Assembly: GCA_030704615.1 (NCBI GenBank)
Contig: CM060734.1
Coordinates: 15,438,001 to 15,502,000, forward strand
DNA from: Takakia lepidozioides
Taxonomy: Eukaryota > Streptophyta > Takakiopsida > Takakiales > Takakiaceae
DNA: 64,000 nt
Direction: 5' to 3'
Within the stretch, counting starts at the first letter, position 1; each line of letters starts with the position of its first letter. The notes under the pieces are model-generated. The model did no database searches, was not told where the DNA came from, and worked only from the letters and a program-made list of their open reading frames with translations. Positions 1 to 10,425 of the stretch are shown here, one piece after another. Position numbers and translations under genes: made by a program.

Positions 1-1007
1 TCCAGCCAACCGATCGAAGAGGTCATCGATCCTTGGCAAAGGGTACCGGTTTTGGATAGTCACCTTATTCAGAGCCCTGTAATCGACACACATCCGCATC
101 GTCCCATCCTTCTTGTCTGCGAATAGCACTGGGGCTCCGTAAGGTGACTTACTCGGCCGGATGTACCCCTTTGACATTAGATCCTTGAGCTGAGTCTTCA
201 GCTCGACCAACTCCCTGTGGCTCAACCGGTAGGGTGCCTTAGCAGGCGATTCCGTTCCCAGTATCACCTCAATCTTGTGGTCAACTCCTCTTCGCGGTGG
301 CAAGCCGCTTGGTAAATCCTCCGGCATCACATCATGGTATTTCTCCAAAATCCCCTTGATCCAATCTGGGCTCGGCTCCCCATCGCCTTCTCCCTTCACT
401 TCTCTAATGTAAAGCAAAAACTGGGGCTCGTGTGCCTCCTCCACGGCCCACTCCCTTGCTGACAGAAGGTTTATTCGCCCTCCCACGGATTTGGGCGTTT
501 CCGACACTCGTAAGGCCTCGCTACCATTCCCACAAGGCAGCGTGACTACTCTCTTGCGGCCATCTATGACCGCTCCGGATTTGCTCAAAAAGGTCATCCC
601 CAAAATGAGATCTACTCCATCGATCTCGCAGATGGTGAAGTTCTCACGTCCCTCCCAACTCCCCAGTTGAAGAGGAACATCAAACGCCAACCTTGTCGTC
701 AACTGTGGTTCTCCTTTGGCAGAACGCACCTCAATAGAGGCCCCCACGTCACTTGTTGGGAGTCCCAACTTTTGCGCCGCCGCCGGCGTCATGAAGGAGT
801 GCGATGCTTCTGTGTCCACCAACAACGACACGTTAGTTCCGGATATTATCCCATCCACAAACAATAACTGACTCCCTTTACGCAGGGCGCCAGTTTCCTG
901 ATACAACTCACAAGAATAGTTGCCTACCTTGCAAGTCCTGGCGACCCCCGCTTCCACCAAGCGACTGATGGTATCTTCCGATAGCTCCGTGGTTGCCCGA
1001 GTCATGT
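1..1007 (-). pseudogene. Protease and start of RT of copy A, broken
   Basis: This is the minus-strand continuation of gag A, recognisable by homology to copy B at 4570-5560. It holds the aspartic protease region, the linker before RT and the first RT residues. The protease active site, DTG in copy B, reads DTE here (805-819), which would abolish catalysis in known aspartic proteases. The region is out of frame with gag and has no long intact reading frame from a start codon. The rest of pol lies outside the window. Confidence 0.75.
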
Positions 1008-2087
1008 TCATTGTCGAGGTTTCGTGCACTTCTTGGCCATGTGCCCGGGCTCCCCGCAATTGAAACACACTCCATCAAAGGTCGCCTTCTGTCCGCCATA
1101 AGCCGCTCCACCCGCTTTTCCTTTCAAAGCACCAGGTGCTGCCTTGATGTGTAAAGGCCCTCCCTTCGATTTCCACATGCCATTGTTGCCGCGTGGCCTA
1201 TCCCACTTCTTTTCCGGTCGGAAGGAGTCACCTCTCCGCCGGGTCTTCTTGTGGTTCAGCTCCGTACGGCCTTGTCTCTCACCCCTAGGGACATCCGAGA
1301 AACATTCAGCCCTCTCAATTGCCTCGTTCAAAGTCTTGGGTGGCTTCTCCTCCAACTTCCGCTTGGCCCATGGGGCCAGTCCCGCCACAAAGTTGAAGAC
1401 CATTTCTGGTTCTGCCATGTCCGCGACTTCGAGCAACAGCACATTGAAAGCCTGGACATACCCCCGAATGTCATCTGTTTGCTTCAAATTCCTCATCTTG
1501 TCCCGGGCAAGCCAGGACGCGTTGAGGGGCACAAACTGTCTCTTCATCAATTCCTTGAACCCACTCCAGATCAAGGTTTCCGGGCTTGGACCTCGGTCGT
1601 GAAGGCGTTTCTGCCACCATTGTTGAGCATAGCCCCTCAAATAGGTGGGAGCCACTTCCACCCGATCCTCGCCACTCAACTTGGCCGCCCGGAAGTACTG
1701 CTCTAGCTCCAGGAGCCAAGTGTTGAGTGCCTTCCGATTTTGGACGCCCTTGAAGGTGCCGGGTTCCTTAGGCTTCACCTTAAACTTTGCCTTAGTGGAA
1801 GTGGCATTAGCCGCCTTCAACACGTCTTTCAACGTCCCGCCAAACTGTGCCAACAACCCTTCCCAAAAGGCTGCCGGCATGGGATGCATCTCTTGGTTTG
1901 TCGGAGCTCTCAAGGATTCCTCGGGCTCCGACTCCTCGGATTCCTCCCGCTCTTGAGCGGCCTCGTTTTCGGAAACATTCATCGCTTCCTCAAACGGCCG
2001 CCTCGGTGACACGTCGCCCCCATCGGGCTCACCAGGATCATCATCTTTTGGGCCGTTCCGCTTTCGCTTCGGCTTGCCCGACCCCAT
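1008..2087 (-). CDS. Gag of Ty3/gypsy copy A
   Basis: A gag-like protein of 359 residues. I chose the ATG at 2087 ([11 protein letters not shown]) because the longer open frame runs into the tRNA primer-binding site, which is not coding. An acidic, charged N-terminus is followed by a retrotransposon gag core ([12 protein letters not shown], then QQWWQKRL and VRGYVQAFN-like segments) and a C-terminal CCHC zinc knuckle, [14 protein letters not shown]. Gag should assemble the cytoplasmic virus-like particle and bind element RNA. In copy B the frame continues into protease, so the native product was probably one Gag-Pol polyprotein. Here it stops right after the knuckle (KPRQ, stop) because a base is missing. 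This is the most intact gag in the window. Confidence 0.85.
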   Translation of the reverse strand: MGSGKPKRKRNGPKDDDPGEPDGGDVSPRRPFEEAMNVSENEAAQEREESEESEPEESLRAPTNQEMHPMPAAFWEGLLAQFGGTLKDVLKAANATSTKAKFKVKPKEPGTFKGVQNRKALNTWLLELEQYFRAAKLSGEDRVEVAPTYLRGYAQQWWQKRLHDRGPSPETLIWSGFKELMKRQFVPLNASWLARDKMRNLKQTDDIRGYVQAFNVLLLEVADMAEPEMVFNFVAGLAPWAKRKLEEKPPKTLNEAIERAECFSDVPRGERQGRTELNHKKTRRRGDSFRPEKKWDRPRGNNGMWKSKGGPLHIKAAPGALKGKAGGAAYGGQKATFDGVCFNCGEPGHMAKKCTKPRQ

Positions 2088-2128
2088 GATGAGGCCAATC
2101 CCAAGAACGATCGCGTACTGAACTCTAA

Positions 2129-2140
2129 GCTCTGATACCA
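2129..2140 (-). other. Primer-binding site (initiator Met tRNA), copy A
   Basis: On the minus strand it reads TGGTATCAGAGC, the standard complement of the 3' end of plant initiator Met tRNA, two bases downstream of the LTR end at 2143. Confidence 0.9.
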
Positions 2141-2142
2141 AG

Positions 2143-2712
2143 TGTCGCGCACCTCACTTCGGTAAGCTCCCCCTCAAGTCATAGTTAATCGCTTTGATGC
2201 GCGCGCCTGACTCCCAACCTGGCCGTCGGGCCAACTTGGAGCTTCGGCTGCTCACCGGGGCATAACGGTCCCCCTTTGTTCTCCCAAAGAACCCTCCACC
2301 GATTTGGAACCAGCGGAATTCCCTTTGGTAGTTGGCAGTCCGGAACAGCTCCCCACTCTTTGGTCGCTTTCCGGCTCACTCGCTTACTCACTAGTTTTTG
2401 GTCACCAACGGGCTTGCACCGTTCTCGGGGTTACTACTCCCCTATATATACTTCTGTAGCTGTCCGCGGGGGTTTCACAACCAGCCATGCCATTTTATGG
2501 CAAACCACCACGAAAACCCTCGACTCCCGGTGATGAGTCGCGGTGAGTCTTGGCCCACTCACCACGGCCCCTATGGACCGTGATGAGTCCCAAGACTCCC
2601 CACGACTCCCACCACGAGGTCTCCACCCCCATGGTGAGTCCTATGCCACCCCCACTAAGTCCCGCTAAGCTACCACCACCCCTTGTGGAGCCACCCCCAC
2701 CGCAACCCGGTG
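2143..2712 (-). repeat. Shared LTR of copies A and C, part 1
   Basis: The minus-strand LTR ends CGCGACA at 2143, next to the copy A primer-binding site. The LTR is cut at 2712, exactly where the terminal TGTCGCGG of copy B begins. The missing remainder resumes at 10301: the intact copy C LTR reads CAACCCGGTG then TGCGGGGCTCC, and these two halves sit at 2712 and about 10303. Confidence 0.85.
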
Positions 2713-3441
2713 TGTCGCGGCCCTTTGCCTTGAGGGCAGGGGGTCGGGACACATGAGGGGCTGCCCCTGTGGTGGGGGCAGCTGCAGCGATAGGTATTGG
2801 GGGGGTGAAGCTCCCTTGAGTGCCCAAGGCACTCAAGGAGGCGGAGGCGCTCACTAGGTGGAGCCCCGCACACCGGGTTGTGGTGGGGGTGGCTCCACAA
2901 GGGGTGGTGGTAGCTTAGCGGGACTTAGTGGGGGTGGCATAGGACTCACCATGGGGGCGGAGACCTCGTGGTGGAGTCGTGGGGAGTCTTGGGACTCATC
3001 ACGGTCCATAGGGGCCATGGTGAGTGGGCCAAGACTCACCGCGACTCATCACCGGGAGTCGAGGGTTTTCGTGGTGGTTCGCCATAAAATGGCATGGCTG
3101 GTTGTGAAACCCCCGCGGACAGCTACAGAAGTATATATAAGGGGAGTAGTAACCCCGAGAACGGTGCAAGCCCATTGGTGACCAAAAACGAGTGAGTAAG
3201 CGAGCGAGCCGGAAAGCGACCAAAGAGTGGGGAGTTGTTCCGGACTGCCATCTATCAAAGGGAATTCCGCTAGGCCCAAAGAGGTGGAGGGTTTAGTGGG
3301 AGAGCGAAGGGGGGACCGTTATGTCCCGGTGAGCAGCCGAAGCTCCAAGTTGGTCCGACGGCCAGGTTGGGAGTCAGGCGCGCGCATCAAAGCGAGTAAC
3401 TATGACTTGAAGGGGAGCTTACCGAAGTGAGGTGCGCGACA
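2713..3441 (+). repeat. 5' LTR of copy B
   Basis: A 729-bp LTR bounded by perfect 7-bp inverted ends, TGTCGCG and CGCGACA. It contains a TATA box and several GACTCA (TGAGTC) motifs in U3. The two-base spacer CT separates it from the primer-binding site. Confidence 0.93.
3132..3140 (+). promoter_or_regulatory. TATA box in LTR of copy B
   Basis: TATATATAA lies in the LTR after the GC-rich U3 and before the presumed R region. The same motif recurs at the equivalent place in the other LTRs (for example near 9365), as expected of the retrotransposon promoter. Confidence 0.7.
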
Positions 3442-3443
3442 CT

Positions 3444-3455
3444 TGGTATCAGAGC
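3444..3455 (+). other. Primer-binding site (initiator Met tRNA), copy B
   Basis: TGGTATCAGAGC, a 12-base match to the complement of the initiator Met tRNA 3' end, placed two bases after the LTR. Confidence 0.93.
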
Positions 3456-3496
3456 TTAGAGTTCAGTACGCGATCATCCTTGGGATTGGCCTCATC

Positions 3497-4264
3497 ATGG
3501 GGTCAGGCAAGCCAAAGCGAAAGCGGAACGGCCCAAAAGATGATGATCCTTGTGAGCCCGATGGGGGCGACGTGTCACCGAAGCGGCCATTTGAGGAAGC
3601 GACGCAGGTTTCTGAAAAGGAGGCCGCTCAAGAGCGGGAGGAATCCGAGGAGTCGGAGCCCGAGGAATCCCTGAGAGCTCCGACAGACCAACAGATGCCT
3701 CCCATGCCGGCAATTTTTTGGGAAGGGTTGTTGGCTCAGTTTGGCGGGACGTTGAAAGACGTGTTGAAGGCGGCTAATGCCACTTCCGCTAAGGCAAAGT
3801 TTAAGGTGAAGCCTAAGGAACCCGACACCTTTGAGGGCGTCCGAAATCGGAAGGCACTCAACACCTGGCTCTTGGAGCTAGAGCAGTACTTCCGGGCGGC
3901 CAAGTTGAGTGACGAGGATCGGGTGGAAGTGGCTCCCACCTATTTGAGGGGCTATGCTCAACAATGGTGGCAGAAACGCCTTCACGACCGAGGTCCAAGT
4001 CCGGAAACCTTGAACTGGAGTGGGTTCAAGGAATTGATGAAGCGACAGTTTGTGCCCCTCAACGCGTCCTGGCTTTCCCGGGACAAGATGAGGAATTTGA
4101 AGCAAACAGATGACATTCGGGGGTATGTCCAGGCTTTCAATGTGCTGTTGCTCGAAGTCGCGGACAGAACCAGAAATGGTCTTCAACTTTGTGGCGGGAT
4201 TGGCCCCATGGGCCAGGCGGAAGTTGGAGGAGAAGCCACCCAAGACTTTGAACGAGGCAATTGA
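3497..4264 (+). pseudogene. Gag N-terminal part of copy B (frameshifted)
   Basis: Gag frame starting at ATG 3497 ([11 protein letters not shown]). It matches copy A gag until about 4165. There copy B lacks five bases present in A and C (GGAC then ATGGC then AGAACC), and the frame runs out at 4264. The gag core ([20 protein letters not shown]) is present; the zinc knuckle lies after the frameshift in another frame. Confidence 0.85.
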
Positions 4265-5217
4265 GATGGCTGAATGTTTCTCGGATGTCCCTAGGGGTGA
4301 GAGACAAGGTCGTACGGAGCTGAACCACAAGAAGACCCGGCGAGAAGGTGACTCCTTCCGACCGGAAAAGAAGTGGGATAGGCCACGCGGCAACAATGGC
4401 ACGTGGAAATCGAAGGGAGGGCCTTCACACGTCCAGGCGACACCCGGTGCTTCGAAAGGAAAAGCGGGTGGAGCGGCTTATGGCGGACAGAAGGTGACCT
4501 TTGATGGAGTGTGTTTCAATTGCGGAGAGCCTGGGCACATGGCCAAGAAGTGCACAAAACCCCGACAATTGAACATGACTCGGGCAACCACGGAGCTGTC
4601 GGAAGATACCATCAGTCGCTTGGTGGAAGCGGTGGTCGCCAGGACTTGCAAGGTAGGCAAATATTCTTGTGAGTTGTATCAAGAAACTGGCGCATTACGT
4701 AAAGGGAGTCAGTTATTGTTCGTGGATGGGATAATATCCGGAACTAACGTGTCATTGTTGGTGGACACAGGAGCGTCACACTCCTTCATGACACCGGCAA
4801 CGGCACAAAAGCTGGGACTCCCGACAACTTACGTAAGGGCCTCTATTGAGGTGCGTTCTGCCAAAGGAGAACCGCAATTGGCAACGAGGTTGGCGTTCGA
4901 TGTTCCTCTTCAACTGGGGAGTTGGGAGGGACGTGAGAACTTCACCGTCTGTGAGATCGATGGAGTGGATCTCATTTTGGGGATGACCTTTTTGAGCAAA
5001 TCCGGCGCGGTCATAGATGGCCGCAAGAGGGTGGTCACGCTGCCATGTGGGAATGGTGGCGAGGTCTTACGAGTTTCGGAAACGCCCAAACTCGTGGGAG
5101 GGCGAATAAACCTTCTGTCAGCAAAGGAGTGGGCCGTGGAGGAGGCACATGAGCCCCAGTTTTTGCTTTACATTAGAGAAGTGAAGGGAGAAGGCGATGG
5201 AGAGCCGAGCCCAGATT
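4166..5217 (+). pseudogene. Gag C-terminus and aspartic protease of copy B
   Basis: This continues gag in a new frame after the 5-base deletion. It carries the CCHC knuckle [14 protein letters not shown] (about 4515-4556), then reads straight into pol, showing that gag and pol of this family share one frame. A retropepsin-like domain follows, with the catalytic VDTGASHSF at about 4761 and the flap-side motif DLILGMTFL near 4970. The DTG triad is intact only in this copy. A single missing T near 5230 (copy C has one more) ends the frame at 5252. Confidence 0.85.
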
Positions 5218-6561
5218 GGATCAAGGGGATTTGGAGAAATACCATGATGTGATGCCGGAGGATTTGCCAAGCGGCTTGCCACCGCGAAGAGGAGTTGACC
5301 ACAAGATTGAGGTGATACCGGGATTGGAACCGCCTGCCAAGGCGCCCTACCGGTTGAGCCACAGAGAGTTGGTCGAGCTGAAGACTCAGCTCAAGGATCT
5401 AATGTCAAAGGGGTACATCCGGCCGAGTAACTCACCTTACGGAGCCCCGGTGCTATTTGCAGACAAGAAGGATGGGACGCTGCGGATGTGTGTCGATTAC
5501 AGGCTCTGAATAAGGTGACTATCAAAAACCGGTACCCTTTGCCAAGGATGGACGACCTCTTCGATCGGTTGGCAGGAGCGAAGTATTTCAGCCGGATCGA
5601 CTTGCGCTCCGGCTATCATCAAATTCGGGTGGCGGAAGGAGATGAGGAGAAGACCGCGTGCAGGACAAGGTATGGTTCATATGAGTTCTTGGTGATGCCT
5701 TTTGGGCTCACCAATGCACTAGCGACATTTAGCACGCTGATGAACAGCCTTTTCCAGGAGTGGTTGGATGACTTTGTGATCGTGTACATCGACGACATCT
5801 TGGTGTACTCAAAAACAAAGGAGGAGCACCTGGAGCACCTGAAAAGGGTGTTCCAAAAATTGCGAGAAGGGAAGCTGTACGCCAAAGCTTCAAAGTGCGA
5901 ATTCGGGGTCACAAAAGTGGAGTTCCTGGGGCATGTGATTACACAGGATGGGATCAAAATGGATGACAGAAAGGTGAGGGCGATCTTGGACTGGGTGCCT
6001 CTGACTTCGGTCCCGGGAGTGCGATCCTTCCTAGGACTCGCCTCCTATTACCGGAAGTATGTGAGAAATTTCGCCAAAATCGCGGGGCCGCTGTCAGACC
6101 TTCTGTGTAAATCTAAAGTCTGGGCATGGAACACCTTTTGTGGCCAAGCTTTTGCTGAATTGAAGCAGCGGATGGCGGAAGCTCCAGTCTTGAAAATCCC
6201 GGAGTTCGATCGTCCGTTCGAGATACATACAGATGCGTCGGACTTCGCGATTGGGGGTGTACTGATGCAAGATGGACGTCCAGTGGCTTACGAAAGTAAG
6301 AAACTGAATGAAGTGGAGCGACGGTGGCCGATGCACGAGAAAGAGATGAAGGCGGTGGTGCACTGTCTTGAGCTTTGGCGCCACTATGTTGGTTCCAACC
6401 CAGTGAAGGTGTTCACGGACAATGTCACGGTGAAGTATTTTGCCACGCAGCCCAAGTTGTCCCCAAAACAACTTAGGTGGCAAGATACTTTAGCGGTGTT
6501 CGACGTGGATATCCAGTACAAAACCGGGACGAGACAACGTGGTGGCCGATGCTTTAAGTAG
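5216..6561 (+). pseudogene. Reverse transcriptase and RNase H of copy B
   Basis: The segments 5216-5509 and 5488-6561 together encode RT and RNase H, split by one missing G near 5505. RT motifs in order are [64 protein letters not shown] and the catalytic [13 protein letters not shown] (Y-I-D-D, about 5775-5810). RNase H follows with [12 protein letters not shown] and FTDN acidic residues. The enzymes copy element RNA into cDNA inside virus-like particles. The frame is lost again near 6525, where the junction to [10 protein letters not shown] is out of frame in both B and C. A shared ancestral indel is one explanation. Confidence 0.9.
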
Positions 6562-7480
6562 AAAGCCAGCAGCTCTTTGTTGGTGTACAAGGGCGAGACG
6601 GCGCTCCAAAAGGAAGATCCGGAAGGCTTGCCGGAAGGATGAGCTGGCGAAGTCCGTGATGCAGGACTTGAGATGGGGGGTTAAATCGCAGTTCCACTTG
6701 CAAAAGGACTCCTCAATAAAGCAAAAAGCATCTCTACGTGCGAGGGAGGGATCAGAGATAGCCTCTTGAGAGAATGCCATGATAGCCCGCTTGCGGGCCA
6801 CGGCGGAGCCAAGCGCACTGCGACACTCTCTTGAAGAAAAGAGTAATTTCTGGCCCAAACTGAGGGAGGAGGCAGAGGAGTATGTCAAGACATGCACCAC
6901 ATGCCAACAAAACCGGAGCGAGTACAAAAGCAAGCGGGTTGTTACAACCCTTGCCGATTCCAGAGGGACTTGGGAAAGCGTCTCGATGGATTTTCATGAC
7001 TGCTATGCTGCTGTCAAAAGGATTCGATGCAATCATGGTGGTGGTGGATAGGTTTCAATAAAATGGGCCATTTCATCCCCCCAGGAGACGGCAACGGCGC
7101 AGGAGACAGGGCGACTTTACTTCGCCCCCACGTCTTAAAACATCATGGAGTCCCGAAGGATATTGTCTCGGACCCCGATCCAAAGTTTACGAGTAAATTT
7201 TGGAGGGCATTTGGAAGAAGATGGGGACAAGGCTGAAGATGAGCACCGCCTTCCGACCTACGACCGACGGCCAACAGAAAGAGTGAATTCCGTAGTGAAG
7301 CAGATCTTGCGGAATTACGTGTCGGCAGACCAAACAGACTGGGTGGAACACTTAGACGCGGCAAGTTCTGTTATAATAACACAGAACACTCCGCAACGGA
7401 GTTTCCCCTTTCGTATTGGTCTATGGAAAAGCACCTCTGGTGCCGACAAGTTGGGCCGCCCAGGACGTTGAGGAACCGGT
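6562..7480 (+). pseudogene. Integrase of copy B, fragmented
   Basis: This holds the HHCC zinc-binding part (HGGAKRT-like, CTTCQQNRSEY at about 6892-6930) and the DDE catalytic core, spread over three frames (6779-7051, 7027-7236, 7145-7471). Core landmarks are VVVDRF-SKMGHF, KHHGVPKDIVSD with the second Asp, and TERVNSVVKQIL containing the catalytic Glu. Indels relative to copy C (11659-12480), including changes in DRF and around GRRWG, destroy the frame. Integrase would insert cDNA into chromatin. Confidence 0.85.
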
Positions 7481-7513
7481 AGTAGCGGCGGTACTACTGG
7501 AAAAACGGAGCGT

Positions 7514-8096
7514 TTGTTGTTGAAGCTCGCAAAGTACAACATTGCCAAAGCTAGGAAACGGTATGAAAGGCAGGCGAATCGGAAACGGAGGGAAGTGAAG
7601 TTTGAGGCAGGCACAGAGGTCTGGTTGAACATCAAGAATTTCCGACTACCCTCCAGAAGTGAGTTCCAAAGTTCATACGTATGCAGGACCCTTTCGCATT
7701 CGGAAGGTTATGAATGAGGATGTGTATGAATTGGAGCTACCGGCAAACAGCAAGGTGCACCCAGTATTCCATGTCTCCCTTTTGAAGCCTTACTTCAAAG
7801 ATGAAGGCGTCGAATCGGCATCAAGTGTTGCGTCCGCCACCCCTATGCTGTTGGATCATGCAAATGAACTTGAGTACGAGGTGGAGGCAATACTTAAGTC
7901 GAGGAGGTTCAAGAACCGAGAAACGGAGTATCTCGTCAAATGGAAGGGCTATCATCATGTGGAGGCATCTTGGGTGCATGCCTCAGAAATGGGAAACGCA
8001 TCCGAGGCGGTTGCAGCTTTCGAAGGGCGACCTCAAAGCAGAAGAAGCGTTGATAGGACATCAACCTTGGAGCATGGGGAGGAAATGCATGCTTAG
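7514..8096 (+). pseudogene. Integrase C-terminus and chromodomain of copy B
   Basis: This carries KLAKYNIAKARKRYERQ, then the GPY/F-type module (AGPFRIRKV, ELELPANSKVHPVFHVSLL), then a C-terminal chromodomain: YEVEAILKSRRF, EYLVKWKGY, ASWVHASEM. The aromatic-cage-type residues of a chromodomain (Y, W, W) are visible. In chromoviruses this domain reads methylated histone H3 and steers integration to heterochromatin. That fits B lying inside a relative, but the link is inference. Two frames are used (7514-7717 and 7659-8096), so one indel separates them. Stop at 8096. Confidence 0.88.
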
Positions 8097-8944
8097 CCCG
8101 CTTAGCTAGCTTAGGAATCCGATGCAAAAACTTGTATTGTAACAAAAATTTGTTATAAAGGAAATGGTTCCAATTCTGTGCGTCCTATTTTGTTTGGAAT
8201 GGTGATGCATGGTGGGTCGGCTAGTGTGTAGATGCATGCTAGCTTACAAAAGTGGGAGAGGTAAATTGGGTTAATCGTGTGTTTGCGTAGTGCCGAAATC
8301 GGGTGACCCCCATTCGAGGCAAGGAAACTTGCGCCTTCTTTGGAGTTCACGTGCTAGTGCGCACCTGGCGCGTGCGCGTACTATAACGCTACCGAGGGGG
8401 GGGTTGCCTTGTAGTGCGGGCTAACGCGGAAGCCACGTGCTTCCGTTCACGTACTATAATCGTGTAGCCTCGGACGAAGTCGTAGTGCGGCTTCGGCGTG
8501 TTCCCGTACCTCAGGCCAGCATTCCAAGGCGGACCCAATTGTAGTGATTGGGCGCACGGTTGGTTCGAGGTTATCTTCCTAGTCAAAGAGGGTTCCAGGT
8601 GAATCCTTGCTCAAGGTGATGCCAAAAGCGGCATCATGAGCGGTCGCAAGCAATGTTGTTGCAGTAAGGCGATCGATCCTCGGGGAGGATCGTTCCTTGG
8701 CCTTGAAGTAGGCCAAGAAGAGTGCACTGGGAGGAGCTGGAGAGGCTCCACCCTTGGCCGGGACTTGGAGGAAGTCGGCCGAACTAGCTAGTGGAGAGTA
8801 GAGTCAAGTGTGGGGTTTGGTTCTTTGCCATCGGACGCCATGGTGCGGAAACAAACTCCTTGATGTGGGACGCCACAACTTGGATGTTCGTTTCTACAAC
8901 AATGGACAAGTCGATGAGGTCGACTCCCTGTTGGTAGGGGTGTG
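8097..8944 (+). other. 3' untranslated region and polypurine tract of copy B
   Basis: Non-coding element sequence between the chromodomain stop and the 3' LTR. An equivalent stretch occurs inverted in copy C at about 10426-11262. The last bases, GGTAGGGGTG, directly precede the LTR terminal TGTCGCG and are a plausible plus-strand primer. Confidence 0.7.
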
Positions 8945-9485
8945 TGTCGCGGCCCTTTGCCTTGAGGGCAAGGGGTCGGGACACATGAGGGGCTGCCCCT
9001 GTGGTGGGGGCAGCGGCAGCGATAGGTATCGGTGGGCTGAAGCACCCTTGAGTGCCCAAGGCACTCAAGGAGGCGGAGGTGCTCACTAGGTGGAGTCCCG
9101 CACACCGGGTTGCGGTGGGGGTGGCTCCACAAGGGGTGGTGGTAGCTTAGCGGGACTTAGTGGGGGTGGCATAGGACTCACCATGGGGGCGGAGACCTCG
9201 TGGTGGGAGTCGTGGGGAGTCTTGGGACTCATCACGGTCCATAGGGGCCATGGTGAGTGGGCCAAGACTCACCGCGACTCATCACCGGGAGTCGAGGGTT
9301 TTCGTGGTGGTTCGCCATAAAATGGCATGGCTGGTTGTGAAACCCCCGCGGACAGCTACAGAAGTATATATAAGGGGAGTAGTGACCCCCGAGAACGGTG
9401 CAAGCCCGTTGGTGACCAAAAACTAGTGAGTAAGCGAGCGAGCCCGGAAAGCACCAAAGAGTGGGGAGCTGTTCCGGACTGCCAT
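8945..9485 (+). repeat. 3' LTR of copy B, first part
   Basis: Matches the 5' LTR from TGTCGCGG up to the segment GGACTGCCAT, where a further LTR start (TGTCGCAGCC) cuts it at 9486. The remainder resumes at about 10204, shortened. Confidence 0.85.
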
Positions 9486-10203
9486 TGTCGCAGCCCTTTG
9501 CCTTGAGGGCAGGGGGTCAGGACACATGAGGGGCTGCCCCTATGATGGGGGCAGCGGCAGCGGTAGGTATGGGGGGCTGAAGCACCCTTGAGTGCCCATG
9601 GCACTCAAGGAGGCGGAGGCGCTCACTACGTGGAGCCCCGCACACCGGGTTGCGGTGGGGGTGGCTCCACAAGGGTGGTGGTAGCTTAGCGGACTTAGTG
9701 GGGGTGGCATAGGACTCACCATGGGGGCGGAGACCTCGTGGTGGGAGTCGTGGGGAGTCTTGGGACTCATCACGGTCCATAGGGCCGTGATGAGTGGGCC
9801 AAGACTCACCGCGACTCATCACCGGGAGTCGAGGGTTTTTCGTGGTGGTTCGCCATAAAATGGCATGGCTGGTAGTGAAACCCCCGCGGACAGCTATAGA
9901 AGTATATATAGGGAGTAGTAATCCCGAGAACAGTGCAAGCCCGTTGGTGACCAAAAACTAGTGAGTGAGCGAGCGTGCCGGAAAGCGACCAAAGAGTGGG
10001 GAGCTGTTCCGGACTGCCATCTACCAAAGGGAATTCCACTAGGCCCAAATAGGTGGAGGGTTTAGTGGGGGAGCGAAGGGGACCGTTATGTCCCGGTGAG
10101 CAGCCAAAGCTCCAAGTTGGCCCGGCGGCCAGGTTGGGAGTCAGCGCGCGCATCAAGCGAGTAACTATGACTTGAAGGAGAGCTTACCGAAGTGAGGTGC
10201 GCG
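9486..10203 (+). repeat. Nested solo LTR inside the 3' LTR of copy B
   Basis: A full-length LTR of the same family (about 718 bp, TGTCGCAG to GTGCGCGA) with no internal region attached, inserted in the same orientation. The terminal CA and any right target duplication are not cleanly preserved. A solo LTR left by LTR-LTR recombination is the simplest reading. Confidence 0.7.
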
Positions 10204-10300
10204 ATACCAAGATGGCCTAGCGGCCAGGTTGGGAGTCAGGCGCGCGCATCAAAGCGAGTAACTATGACTTGAAGGGGAGCTTACCGAAGTGAGGTGCGCG
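10204..10300 (+). repeat. 3' LTR of copy B, end fragment
   Basis: After the nested LTR the host LTR resumes as TACCAA and then jumps to GGCCTAGCGGCCAGG. About 100 bp of LTR are missing. The lost stretch is flanked by CCAA in the intact LTRs, consistent with a short-homology deletion. It ends GAGGTGCGCG without the final ACA. Confidence 0.65.
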
Positions 10301-10425
10301 TGTGCGGGCTCCACCTACTGAGTGCCTTGGCACTCAAGGGTGCTTCAGCCCCCCATACCTATCGCACCCACAGGGGCAGCCCCTCATGTGTCCCGACCCC
10401 TGCCCTCAAGGCAAAGGGCCCGACA
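10301..10425 (-). repeat. Shared LTR of copies A and C, part 2
   Basis: The U3 start of a minus-strand LTR, ending on this strand at CGACA 10425 beside copy C's 3' untranslated region. It begins exactly where part 1 (2143-2712) stops, so the two halves make one LTR interrupted by copy B. Confidence 0.85.

Larger units (their letters stand above)
1..2142 (-). mobile_element. Ty3/gypsy chromovirus copy A, internal region (cut by window edge)
   Basis: Read on the minus strand this runs from the primer-binding site through gag and protease into the start of reverse transcriptase, where the window ends. The sequence at 1-60 is the complement of the RT segment NRYPLPR-DDLF seen in copies B and C. 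The copy is disrupted. A single-base loss just after the gag zinc knuckle puts pol out of frame with gag, whereas copy B reads through. It shares its LTR (2143-2712 plus 10301-10425) with copy C, so A and C look like a tandem dimer. The family assignment is secure; activity is unlikely. Confidence 0.9.
2713..10300 (+). mobile_element. Ty3/gypsy chromovirus copy B, nested in the A/C LTR
   Basis: A nearly complete element in reverse orientation to A and C. It has a 5' LTR (2713-3441), primer-binding site (3444-3455), gag-pol (3497-8096), a long 3' untranslated part (8097-8944) ending in a purine-rich GGTAGGGGTG, and a 3' LTR from 8945. The 3' LTR is interrupted by a nested solo LTR (9486-10203), and its tail is joined to the second half of the host LTR at 10300/10301. 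The last bases of the LTR and part of the target duplication seem lost there. Several small indels break the polyprotein, so it is defective. Confidence 0.88.

Noticed and set aside
2530-3060. CTGATGAGTC-like words in the LTR suggesting hammerhead ribozymes, as in plant retrozymes
   Set aside because: The helix II-like GAGTC CCAA GACTC can form, but the required GAAA after it and a matching cleavage-site helix are absent in every LTR copy.
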